This document shows, in pieces, positions 29,450-37,007 of a DNA stretch of 64,000 nucleotides; the first letter of the stretch is position 1; each line of letters begins with the position of its first letter. Position numbers and translations under genes: made by a program. This DNA comes from Hyphobacterium sp. CCMP332 (GTDB taxonomy: Bacteria; Pseudomonadota; Alphaproteobacteria; Caulobacterales; Maricaulaceae): the NCBI RefSeq assembly GCF_014323565.1, contig NZ_CP058669.1, forward strand, positions 2,569,501 to 2,633,500. Reading direction: 5' to 3'. The notes below the pieces were generated by a model. That model had not been told where the DNA came from and made no database searches. It worked only from the letters and a program-made list of their open reading frames with translations.

Positions 29450-29694
29450 GGTTTTTCCTTTCTACAACAGGACTTTATGCCTGTTCTTTTTCTTCCCCGC
29501 CTGTCCCGGCGGGCGTTGTTAACCGGCTTGAGGCCGCAATGAGCGCGGGACATACCCTTTCCGGGACGCAAATGTCAACGCGGAAAAGCGCATGGCTACG
29601 TGCAATATCCGGTTCGGCCCGGCTTTTTCCTCTCCCGAATACAGCGCCCCGCGATGCAGCGACAACCCTGTATGGATTCCGGTATTGCCTTACT

Positions 29695-29705
29695 GTGTAT
29701 TACAC
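29695..29705. promoter_or_regulatory. short dyad at the padR promoter, candidate operator
   Basis: GTGTA-T-TACAC lies 15 bp upstream of the padR ATG, next to a TATAGT sequence (29709-29714) that could be the -10 element. PadR proteins bind dyads of this general ATGT/ACAT kind and usually autoregulate. The assignment is inferred from position. Confidence 0.4.
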
Positions 29706-29720
29706 GGTATAGTGCGCCGT

Positions 29721-30068
29721 ATGGTAGAGACATCCGCTCCGTTTTCGAAACTTGAACTGGAATTGCGCCGCGGCGCGATCGTGCTGGCCGCGCTCTCGCA
29801 GCTGAAAACGGCCCAGTATGGCTATTCATTGCGGCAGGCGCTGGCGGCGCGCGGCATGGAAATAGAGGAAGGCACGCTCTACCCGCTGCTGCGGCGGCTG
29901 GAGGGGCAGGGCCTTTTGACCAGCGAATGGCAAATCAGGGACGGGCCACCCCGGCGCTATTACGTGCTGAGTGCGGATGGCGAGCAGCTTTATGCAAGAC
30001 TTTCAACATCCTGGCGCGCCTTGAGCGTGGTCATGGACGATCTCATCGACGACGGAGCGGGACAATGA
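29721..30068 (+). CDS. PadR-family transcriptional regulator
   Basis: The protein has about 115 residues from ATG 29721; the longer frame from 29592 has no family homology and crosses the promoter. The PadR winged helix is clear: LRRGAIVLAALSQLKTAQYGYSLRQAL, then IEEGTLYPLLRRLEGQGLLTSEW and GPPRRYYVLSADG, which is the family signature. The short C-terminal helix makes it a PadR-s2 type. Its stop overlaps the start of the following membrane protein (ATGA), so the two are co-translated. Confidence 0.9.
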   Translation: MVETSAPFSKLELELRRGAIVLAALSQLKTAQYGYSLRQALAARGMEIEEGTLYPLLRRLEGQGLLTSEWQIRDGPPRRYYVLSADGEQLYARLSTSWRALSVVMDDLIDDGAGQ

Positions 30069-31012
30069 AGGCTGATGAAATGATCGCGCGGTATGCGCAC
30101 GCTGTCGCGCAACGCCTGCCACAGGCCATGCGCGACGATGTCAGCGCAGAGCTGGAAGCTCTGTTGACCGAAGAGCTCGAGGCGAAATCTGCCGGCGGAA
30201 CGCCCGACGAGGCGGCCGCCCGCACCTTGCTGGCCAGGTTTGGCCCGCCGGCTGCCATGGCGTTGAATTATTACACACCCGCACCAGTGATTGACCCGCG
30301 CGACACACCGCTATTCGGAAAAATCGCGGCCATCTTTCTGACCGCGCTGGTGATTCTGGCGGTCAGCGTCGGCTTGTCAGATCCCGGCGCTGGCACCGAT
30401 CCAGAAATGACCGCCCGCCTCATTGATGAGACGGCGATGGCCGGTTTGAAATTCCTCGGCGCACTGCTGGTCGTTTTCTGGGGCATCGGTGCCCTGCGCC
30501 GCCGGATGCCGCCGGGCGCATGGTCACCGAAATCGCTGCCGCCCGTGCGCGATCCGGATGCTATCAACCGGCCGTTATACGCGCTCGCCACTGGTTTCTG
30601 GTCGGCAGGCCTTGCAGTGCTTGTTGCTGGACCGGCACAGGTGATGGATTTCGTCTCCGGCGGGGCGGCACCACCGGCGCTGCTGGAGGCCTTCGCCTAT
30701 GACAGCGTCTTCGCCGCGGAGCGGGCGCTGTTTCTCTGGTTGGCGCTGGGCTTCGCCATCGCTCTGACGGCCTGGCAGGCGATCGCGGGCCGCCGCTCGC
30801 GTACCGCTCGTCGCATCGATGCCGCCGCGACCCTGATTTTGTCTGCCATCCTGTTCCAGATCGCTCTCGCCGGCGACATCTTCGCCGCCGAGCCGGCCAA
30901 TCAGTATATGAAGCTGGCCATGGCCTTGTTCGGTGGCTGGGGCTTTATCGATAGCGGGTCCGCACTTCTTCGGGAGTGGCGGACAAGCCGCGCCCGGCCC
31001 GTCCCGGCTTAA
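30065..31012 (+). CDS. membrane protein with N-terminal PadR-partner domain
   Basis: A 315-residue protein. Residues 1-65 form a helical soluble domain (MIARYAHAVAQRLPQAMRDDVSAELEALLTEEL, then DEAAARTLLARFGPPAAMA) that resembles the HAAS-type domain found in proteins encoded beside PadR regulators. About six hydrophobic segments follow, from residue 83 onward. The 4-bp overlap with padR supports a functional pair in which the membrane protein answers to, or controls, PadR. The function is otherwise unknown. Confidence 0.7.
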   Translation: MKADEMIARYAHAVAQRLPQAMRDDVSAELEALLTEELEAKSAGGTPDEAAARTLLARFGPPAAMALNYYTPAPVIDPRDTPLFGKIAAIFLTALVILAVSVGLSDPGAGTDPEMTARLIDETAMAGLKFLGALLVVFWGIGALRRRMPPGAWSPKSLPPVRDPDAINRPLYALATGFWSAGLAVLVAGPAQVMDFVSGGAAPPALLEAFAYDSVFAAERALFLWLALGFAIALTAWQAIAGRRSRTARRIDAAATLILSAILFQIALAGDIFAAEPANQYMKLAMALFGGWGFIDSGSALLREWRTSRARPVPA

Positions 31013-31053
31013 TCCTGAAGCCCGGCAGCGGGCCAGGGGCAGCTGATTTCCCC

Positions 31054-31092
31054 TTTAAAGTGTGTCGCTGCGGAGAAGTGCCAGAGGGGTCG
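31054..31092 (+). repeat. duplicate of the tRNA-Ser leader and 5' end
   Basis: TTTAAAG followed by about 30 bp here matches the segment beginning at 31149 just before and inside tRNA-Ser, 95 bp further on, with only a few differences. It includes the first ~19 nt of the tRNA (GGAGAAGTGCCAGAGG from 31072), but the anticodon and T arms do not follow, so it is a truncated tRNA copy. Its downstream sequence is unrelated. Confidence 0.75.
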
Positions 31093-31166
31093 CCCCTCGT
31101 GCTGGCTTTTGCCAGCGCGATACCCTTGATTTTGATCGACCACTCGGCTTTAAAGCGTGTCCCTGC

Positions 31167-31256
31167 GGAGAGGTGCCAGAGTGGTCGATCGGGGCGGTCT
31201 CGAAAACCGTTGAGCGCGCGAGCGTTCCGAGGGTTCGAATCCCTCTCTCTCCGCCA
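31167..31256 (+). tRNA. tRNA-Ser (anticodon CGA)
   Basis: A 90-nt class II tRNA. The acceptor stem GGAGAGG pairs with TCTCTCC, with discriminator G and encoded CCA at 31254-31256. The anticodon loop CTCGAAA carries CGA, reading UCG. A long variable arm (GCGCGCGAGCGTTCC region) is typical of serine tRNA. The T arm is GAGGG-TTCGAAT-CCCTC. It borders a mobile-element zone, a common integration neighbourhood. Confidence 0.95.
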
Positions 31257-31422
31257 GCTATTCCTGTCTCATTCGGGTGTTCGCAAAGACGCGCCAAATA
31301 GCGCAGCGTTTCCGCGGGTTAGCGGCCCGTAGTGGAACTGTAGACGGTCGCAATTCCGGCCATTCCAGCCATTTTCTGCGCGTGTCTCTGTCCAGTGCAT
31401 CAGACGCTTCGGGAAGGGGTAA

Positions 31423-31579
31423 TTCCCTGCTGTCAGGGAAATTTACAGGGAATTCGAGCTGAAATGTGGTGCTCCGCCCGATGTTCGCACGCAAAATCAA
31501 TGACTTGTGGCTCTTCATCTGCAATCAGAGCAGGGAATTTTTTCAAGCGAGCAGGGAAATTGCGCCGGAGAGCAGGGAA
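31423..31579 (+). repeat. cluster of short CAGGGAA repeats between tRNA-Ser and the recombinase remnant
   Basis: CAGGGAA occurs at 31434, 31446, 31531, 31552 and 31573, with the inverted form TTCCCTG at 31423. Several copies extend to GAGCAGGGAAATT. The 344-bp gap 31257-31600 contains no supportable gene and is more AT-rich than its surroundings. Repeats of this type directly next to a serine recombinase gene could be its binding or crossover region, but that is inference. Confidence 0.5.
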
Positions 31580-31600
31580 ATCTCGGGGCTTATAGCCTTG

Positions 31601-32627
31601 TTACCGGAAGCCGAATTTTCGTTCCTGTTGGTCCCAATCAAAGGGGATTCCGGAGCGCACGATGCGTTCAAGACTGAGATCGGGCGGCTGGGTTCCGGTC
31701 AGGATCGCTTCCTGGATACGCGGTGACAGGAAGGCGAGATTGGCCCGCACGCGTATGAAGGCATCGGAGGTCTTTTCTGACCTGGCGATAGTGGCCGCTG
31801 AAACCCCGGCCTTCATCTGCTCAATCCATCGATGAGATTTGGCGAGCGTTGATACCAGGGTCGGGTCCGGGGCCGGCTTCATGTCACCGGCCACGATCCG
31901 GGTTTCGACACCGCGCCGGCGGGTCGCAAATGGCGTGGTCATGACCAAGGCGTTGTCGTCGATCTGATCGAGCGGTAAATTGAAACGCGCTGCCAGCGCT
32001 GCCTTGTCGAGGCGGATGTCCAGTTGCCCTGAGGCGATGGCCACCCGGTCGACCAGCAAGCAAAACTCGGCAGCGGATGTGCTCGAAGCCGAACCCCCAA
32101 GTTCTGCCGCCAGATCCGCGCTCGCACTAGCGGCGTCTTTCAATAATGTGCGTCGATTTCCGGCAGTGGTCAGATGGCTCCGAACCGCCTGGCCGATGGT
32201 TTCTTCAAGGGCGGGCGCAGGTAGACGCCAGGCGGAACCGTTGGTCGACGCCCCTCTGGACGTCGAAACATAATAGCGATGCGCCTTACCGGATTTCCCG
32301 CGTGTGTGGGTTGGTGTCAGACGGTTTCCATGCGCGTCAAACACGCGGCCCGACAGGGGTGATCGGGACCGCCCTGATGCTGACACGGTGCCGCGTGGTT
32401 TGCGACCATTGATGGTGAGCTTGTCCTGGACGCGGTCAAAGAGGTCTGGGTCGATGATGGCATCGTGCTGGCCTGGATAGACATTATCTCGGTGGCGGAC
32501 CATGCCTGCATAGATCGGGTTGGTGAGGATGAAATGGATCTGGCCGCGCCGTAGTGGCTCACCACCATAGGTGACCCCGCTCTTGAACTGGCGGGGCTTG
32601 GACAGAATTCCTGCCTCGAGCGGGTGT
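31601..32627 (-). pseudogene. large serine recombinase, C-terminal part only
   Basis: The minus-strand frame encodes LRRGQIHFILTNPIYAGMVRHRDN and IIDPDLFDRVQDKL, the recombinase-domain end of large serine recombinases. It continues with HTRGKSGKAHRYYVSTSRG (zinc-ribbon region without clear cysteines) and a ~200-residue C-terminal region. The catalytic N-terminal resolvase domain with the active Ser is missing: the frame is open up to 32627, where the IS1111 element begins. The insertion therefore cut the gene. It is probably the integrase of an element once placed near tRNA-Ser. Confidence 0.75.
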
Positions 32628-32647
32628 TGTCATGTGTGGACGGCCCC

Positions 32648-32900
32648 CGTTTAGCAAGGGTTGATTTGGGTGACTTTTGATCATTGCGGGTTGCGGTCAT
32701 GTGTCCGGCCTATTGACGCGGTAGCGATGACCGCTGGCCCTGATGAAGTCCGCGTGCTGAGATCCCTCTCAGAGGATCGAGCTCTTACGCCCTGACAACG
32801 CCTCGGGTTTTCCTCAGCTGCGGCCCCGTTTGATCATCATCACTTACATCTGCCCTCGCATCTCTTCAGCGGTGCCGTGTGGGCTACCGCATGCTCTGTT
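32648..32900 (-). ncRNA. candidate IS1111 seek/bridge RNA region, copy 1
   Basis: This 253-bp stretch between the transposase stop and the subterminal repeat has no supportable ORF. It can form stems: GCGGTCAT at 32693-32700 pairs with ATGACCGC at 32727-32734, and GATCCCTCT at 32761 can pair with AGAGGATC at 32771 with one bulged base. In IS1111-group elements the guide RNA is encoded on the 3' side of the transposase, which is the case here. The RNA itself is inferred; its ends are unknown. Confidence 0.5.
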
Positions 32901-33923
32901 TCACACCATTGCAGGTGCCCGATAGGTCTCGCCGCGTGCCAGCACCGCCCAGGCGATGCGCGCGGTCTTGTTGGCCATCGCCACAGTGGCTACGCGTGCC
33001 GGCTTGCGCTCCAGCAGACGCCTGACCCAGTTGCCCGTTGCCGACGTGTTGGTGCCAACGCGCCGGATGACCGAGGTCGCCCCCACCACAAGAAGCCTGC
33101 GCAGATATCCATCGCCCATCTTTGATATGCACCCCAGACGGTCCTTACCACCCGACGAGTTCTGGCGTGGCACCAGCCCAAGGAAGGCGGCGAACTGGCG
33201 TCCGGACTTGAACACCGATGGGTCGGGTATGCTCGCGGACAGTGCGGTCGCCGTGATCAGGCCTACGCCAGGTATGGTCTCCAGTCGCTGACTGGTTTCA
33301 TCTTCGCGGTGCCAGGCCATGAGCCGACGCTCCAGTGCACGGATCTCAGCCGCCAGATTATCGAGCTGGGCCATCAGGCTGCTCAGGGCCGAGCGAGCGA
33401 TGTCTGGCAAGCCGGGCATCTCCTCATCGCGCATCGCTTCGAGCAGAGCGGCCAGCTTGTGTGGACCCTGCGCTGTGATGATGCCGAACTCGGCCAGATG
33501 GCCGCGGATCGCATTGAGCACCATGGTGCGTTGGCGCATCAGGAGATCGCGCGTCCGGTGCAGCATCATCACACCCTGGCGCTGCGCACTCTTGACCGGA
33601 ACAAATCGCATGGTGGGCCGCGTCACCGCCTCGCAGATCGCCTCAGCATCAGCCACATCATTCTTCTGACGCTTGACGTAGGGCTTCACATAGGCCGGCG
33701 GGATCATCTTCACCTTATGGCCCAATGCGCCGATCTCGCGGGCCCAGAAATGGGCTGTGGCGCAAGCTTCCAGCCCGACCAGGCAGGGTGGCAGGTCGCG
33801 CAGGAAATCCAGAACGCCATTCCGGCGCAGTTTCTTGCGGAACAGGACTTCACCATGCGCGTCAACGCCGTGAAGCTGAAAAACAGATTTGGCCAGATCA
33901 ATGCCGATTGTTGTAAGAGTCAT
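32901..33923 (-). CDS. IS110/IS1111-family transposase (DEDD), copy 1
   Basis: From MTLTTIGIDLAKSVFQLHGVD the protein has 340 residues. The RuvC-like DEDD domain is shown by D8 (IGIDLAK), E near residue 48 (LVGLEACATAHFWAR) and the KNDVADAEAI motif (D-x-x-D). The C-terminal Transposase_20 domain is IPGVGLITATALSASI and FKSGRQFAAFLGLVPRQNSSGGKDRLG, with a Ser-containing SKMGDGYLRRLLV segment. Such enzymes move circular intermediates guided by an element-encoded RNA. All key residues are present, so it is probably active. An upstream ATG at 34007 lies in the element end and is less likely. Confidence 0.93.
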   Translation of the reverse strand: MTLTTIGIDLAKSVFQLHGVDAHGEVLFRKKLRRNGVLDFLRDLPPCLVGLEACATAHFWAREIGALGHKVKMIPPAYVKPYVKRQKNDVADAEAICEAVTRPTMRFVPVKSAQRQGVMMLHRTRDLLMRQRTMVLNAIRGHLAEFGIITAQGPHKLAALLEAMRDEEMPGLPDIARSALSSLMAQLDNLAAEIRALERRLMAWHREDETSQRLETIPGVGLITATALSASIPDPSVFKSGRQFAAFLGLVPRQNSSGGKDRLGCISKMGDGYLRRLLVVGATSVIRRVGTNTSATGNWVRRLLERKPARVATVAMANKTARIAWAVLARGETYRAPAMV

Positions 33924-34051
33924 CGTGGACGGTTCCTTCCGTTGCTGCTGTCTAACAGCTCCAGCATGGCACATTGCGATGCCGTAGGTCGGGGCCGTCC
34001 ACCCCATCAGAAGAAACCCCTCGTTAGCGGATTGCCCAATATTTTTGCCGA

Positions 34052-34750
34052 ATGAGAAATCCGTTCCGCTATTTCAAGACGTCACCTGAAGTGATCCGAC
34101 TGGCTGTGATGATGTACGTCCGGTTCCCGTTGTCGCTACGGAATGTTGAAGACCTGCTGCATGAGCGTGGCATCGATGTTTGTCATGAGACGGTGCGCTT
34201 CTGGTGGAACCGGTTCGGCCCAATGTTTGCCGGAGAAATCCGCCGGAAGCGGGCGGACCGCCTTCGCGCCTGGCCGCAGTGGCAATGGCATCTGGACGAG
34301 GTATTTGTGAAGATAAATGGCGAGATGCACTACTTGTGGCGCGCCGTTGACCACGAAGGTGAAGTGCTCGAGGCCTATGTGACGAAACGCCGGAATCGTA
34401 AAGCAGCACTACGTTTTCTGCGGAAAGCGATGAAACGATACGGTCGTCCAGAAGTCATTGTTACCGATCGGCTGAAGTCCTATCGGGCGGCCATGAAGAC
34501 CATCGGAAACGAAAGTAAACATGATGTCGGGAGGTGGCTCAACAATCGGGCCGAGAACTCGCATTTACCGCTACGAAGGCGCGAGCGAGCCATGCTCCGG
34601 TTCCGACGAATGCAAAGTCTCCAGAAATTCGCCGCCGTCCATTCCTCCGTCCACAATCACTTCAATCTCGAACGCCACATCAATGACCGGAACTGGTTCA
34701 AAGAGAACCGGCAAATCGCCCTGACCGAATGGCGGCAGCTTGCCGCCTAA
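34052..34750 (+). CDS. IS6-family transposase
   Basis: A 232-residue transposase of the IS6/IS26 type. It begins FRYFKTSPEVIRLAVMMYVRFPLSLRNVEDLLHERGIDV (helix-turn-helix) and continues ETVRFWWNRFGPMFA. The DDE core follows: D in WHLDEVFVKINGEMHYLWRAVD, D in VIVTDRLKSYRAAM, E in NNRAENSHLPLRRRERAM. It is full length and looks intact. No terminal inverted repeats could be fixed with confidence, since the left side is cut close to the IS1111 copy 1 end. Confidence 0.9.
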   Translation: MRNPFRYFKTSPEVIRLAVMMYVRFPLSLRNVEDLLHERGIDVCHETVRFWWNRFGPMFAGEIRRKRADRLRAWPQWQWHLDEVFVKINGEMHYLWRAVDHEGEVLEAYVTKRRNRKAALRFLRKAMKRYGRPEVIVTDRLKSYRAAMKTIGNESKHDVGRWLNNRAENSHLPLRRRERAMLRFRRMQSLQKFAAVHSSVHNHFNLERHINDRNWFKENRQIALTEWRQLAA

Positions 34751-35043
34751 ACCGACGAAACCTGCCAGTCTGAGACCAGTTCGCTTTGGTCTGACAACAC
34801 CAGTCAAAGAATTCGGTAAAAGTGTATTCCAAGCCGAAAAGGCTAGCGTGAAAGCAACGAGAGTGCCTATGAGGAGCAAAAGGCCGATAGAGTGATTGCG
34901 GACTGCTACAATGAACCGGCGTAGAATCATAATCATGCCTCTTTGGGGCAAGGCTCGTCCGGTTGCGCGGCGCAAAGCCATTGCGAACGAAAGTCATAAC
35001 GTAGACTTTTGCCATTTCTAGCGTTTTTATTTGTCGAGGGGGC
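34751..35043. other. non-coding remainder of the IS6 unit
   Basis: This 293-bp segment between the IS6 transposase stop and the second IS1111 copy has no supportable gene on either strand. It is more AT-rich than the chromosome and ends with TTTATTTGTCGAGGGGG directly at the IS1111 end. It may contain the IS6 right end plus older flanking DNA. Confidence 0.4.
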
Positions 35044-35063
35044 TGTCATGTGTGGACGGCCCC

Positions 35064-35316
35064 CGTTTAGCAAGGGTTGATTTGGGTGACTTTTGATCAT
35101 TGCGGGTTGCGGTCATGTGTCCGGCCTATTGACGCGGTAGCGATGACCGCTGGCCCTGATGAAGTCCGCGTGCTGAGATCCCTCTCAGAGGATCGAGCTC
35201 TTACGCCCTGACAACGCCTCGGGTTTTCCTCAGCTGCGGCCCCGTTTGATCATCATCACTTACATCTGCCCTCGCATCTCTTCAGCGGTGCCGTGTGGGC
35301 TACCGCATGCTCTGTT
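35064..35316 (-). ncRNA. candidate IS1111 seek/bridge RNA region, copy 2
   Basis: Same sequence and same predicted stems as the segment downstream of the copy 1 transposase. If the RNA acts in trans, copy 2 could still supply guide RNA although its transposase is broken. Inferred from element architecture only. Confidence 0.45.
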
Positions 35317-36338
35317 TCACACCATTGCAGGTGCCCGATAGGTCTCGCCGCGTGCCAGCACCGCCCAGGCGATGCGCGCGGTCTTGTTGGCCATCGCCAC
35401 AGTGGCTACGCGTGCCGGCTTGCGCTCCAGCAGACGCCTGACCCAGTTGCCCGTTGCCGACGTGTTGGTGCCAACGCGCCGGATGACCGAGGTCGCCCCC
35501 ACCACAAGAAGCCTGCGCAGATATCCATCGCCCATCTTTGATATGCACCCCAGACGGTCCTTACCACCCGACGAGTTCTGGCGTGGCACCAGCCCAAGGA
35601 AGGCGGCGAACTGGCGTCCGGACTTGAACACCGATGGGTCGGGTATGCTCGCGGACAGTGCGGTCGCCGTGATCAGGCCTACGCCAGGTATGGTCTCCAG
35701 TCGCTGACTGGTTTCATCTTCGCGGTGCCAGGCCATGAGCCGACGCTCCAGTGCACGGATCTCAGCCGCCAGATTATCGAGCTGGGCCATCAGGCTGCTC
35801 AGGGCCGAGCGAGCGATGTCTGGCAAGCCGGGCATCTCCTCATCGCGCATCGCTTCGAGCAGAGCGGCCAGCTTGTGTGGACCCTGCGCTGTGATGATGC
35901 CGAACTCGGCCAGATGGCCGCGGATCGCATTGAGCACCATGGTGCGTTGGCGCATCAGGAGATCGCGCGTCCGGTGCAGCATCATCACACCCTGGCGCTG
36001 CGCACTCTTGACCGGAACAAATCGCATGGTGGGCCGCGTCACCGCCTCGCAGATCGCCTCAGCATCAGCCACATCATTCTTCTGACGCTTGACGTAGGGC
36101 TTCACATAGGCCGGCGGGATCATCTTCACCTTATGGCCCAATGCGCCGATCTCGCGGGCCCAGAAATGGGCTGTGGCGCAGCTTCCAGCCCGACCAGGCA
36201 GGGTGGCAGGTCGCGCAGGAAATCCAGAACGCCATTCCGGCGCAGTTTCTTGCGGAACAGGACTTCACCATGCGCGTCAACGCCGTGAAGCTGAAAAACA
36301 GATTTGGCCAGATCAATGCCGATTGTTGTAAGAGTCAT
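35317..36338 (-). pseudogene. IS1111 transposase copy 2, broken by a one-base deletion
   Basis: Identical to the copy 1 protein up to VGLEA; there the one-base deletion changes frame so that the 5' part reads into a short wrong tail. The remaining 274 residues are open from an internal ATG at 36141. The catalytic D-x-x-D and C-terminal domains are in the second part, without the first catalytic Asp. It is presumably inactive unless complemented by copy 1. Confidence 0.88.
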
Positions 36339-36426
36339 CGTGGACGGTTCCTTCCGTTGCTGCTGTCTAACAGCTCCAGCATGGCACATTGCGATGCCGT
36401 AGGTCGGGGCCGTCCACCCCATCAGA

Positions 36427-36838
36427 GGAAACTCGGTGTTAGCGGGTTGGGCGATATTTTCGCCGGATGAACAAGAACTCATTTCTCTATTTCAAGACGT
36501 CGCCAGAGGTCATCCGATTGGCGGTCATGATGTATGTGCGCTTTCCGCTCTCGTTACGAAACGTCGAAGACCTGTGACCTGCGCCCCTTGGCTCCCTCGT
36601 TTATTTCGAGAGTCTGAGCCGCGAGACAGTGCGCTTCTGGTGGAACCGGTTTGGGCCGATGTTTGCCGCAGAGATCCGCAGAAAGCGCGCCGATCGGAGG
36701 CGCGCCTGAAACGCATTGTTCTGTCCGCGCTCTGGCCGCGCCGCCCCGTCCCGAAGTTATTCGGGCCGGAATCACCCGAGGTCATTCGCCTGGCGGTGGC
36801 GAAGTATGTCCGGTTTCCGCCGTCGCCTGCGTACTGAC
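36427..36838 (+). pseudogene. decayed IS6-family transposase fragments
   Basis: From ATG 36467 a frame encodes FLYFKTSPEVIRLAVMMYVRFPLSLRNVEDL and stops at TGA 36575-36577. It is the same N-terminus as the intact IS6 transposase, about 40 bp from the IS1111 end just as in the first unit. After ~45 unrelated bases a second piece (RETVRFWWNRFGPMFAAEIRRKRADRR) ends at a stop near 36710. A third piece (ESPEVIRLAVAKYVRFPPSPAY) follows at about 36770-36838 and is again the N-terminal region, so at least two different IS6 copies are represented. None is functional. Confidence 0.75.
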
Positions 36839-36967
36839 GATGGCCTGCTTCACGAAATGTTCGCGATTGTCTGACGCCACCTGCTGACAGGAAAGTTCAA
36901 GCCAGAACGTCGGAGATCCCTGTCTCCGGTCCGGGAAACCACAAAATCCTTATTGGAAGAGAAAAAT

Positions 36968-36995
36968 GAGGCTGGAACCGGAAGGTCCCAGCCTC
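36968..36995 (-). terminator. intrinsic terminator of the PPC-protease gene
   Basis: A 12-bp stem GAGGCTGGAACC / GGTCCCAGCCTC with one mismatch and a GGAA loop is followed on the minus strand by ATTTTTC. It lies 12 bp beyond the stop of the gene at 37008. Confidence 0.75.
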
Positions 36996-37007
36996 CTTGA
37001 CGCGCTG

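Larger units (their letters stand above)
32628..34011 (-). mobile_element. IS110-family (IS1111-group) insertion sequence, copy 1, intact
   Basis: The limits were set by comparison with the second copy at 35044-36426; the two are the same apart from one deleted base. A 12-bp subterminal inverted repeat GTGGACGGCCCC lies at 32636-32647 and, inverted, at 33991-34002. Subterminal rather than terminal repeats are typical of the IS1111 group. The single transposase gene is on the minus strand, with about 90 bp before it and about 250 bp of non-coding DNA after it. TCGAG-n-GGG precedes the left end of both copies. Confidence 0.88.
35044..36426 (-). mobile_element. IS110-family (IS1111-group) insertion sequence, copy 2, transposase frameshifted
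   Basis: Base-for-base repeat of 32628-34011 in the same orientation, with subterminal repeats at 35052-35063 and 36406-36417. The only difference I found is one missing A in the transposase (GCGCAAGCTTCC in copy 1, GCGCAGCTTCC here, around 36179-36184). The near identity means the duplication is very recent. Confidence 0.88.

Noticed and set aside
29592-29720. N-terminal extension of the PadR regulator to 29592
   Set aside because: The extra 43 residues have no family homology and include the promoter and candidate operator.
31423-31579. Possible CRISPR-like array of CAGGGAA repeats
   Set aside because: The repeats are only 7-13 bp with irregular spacing and one is inverted; no cas genes are present.
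32877-33125. Small plus-strand frames inside the IS1111 element, repeated at 35293-35541
   Set aside because: They are antisense to the transposase 3' end; being repeated only reflects the duplicated element.
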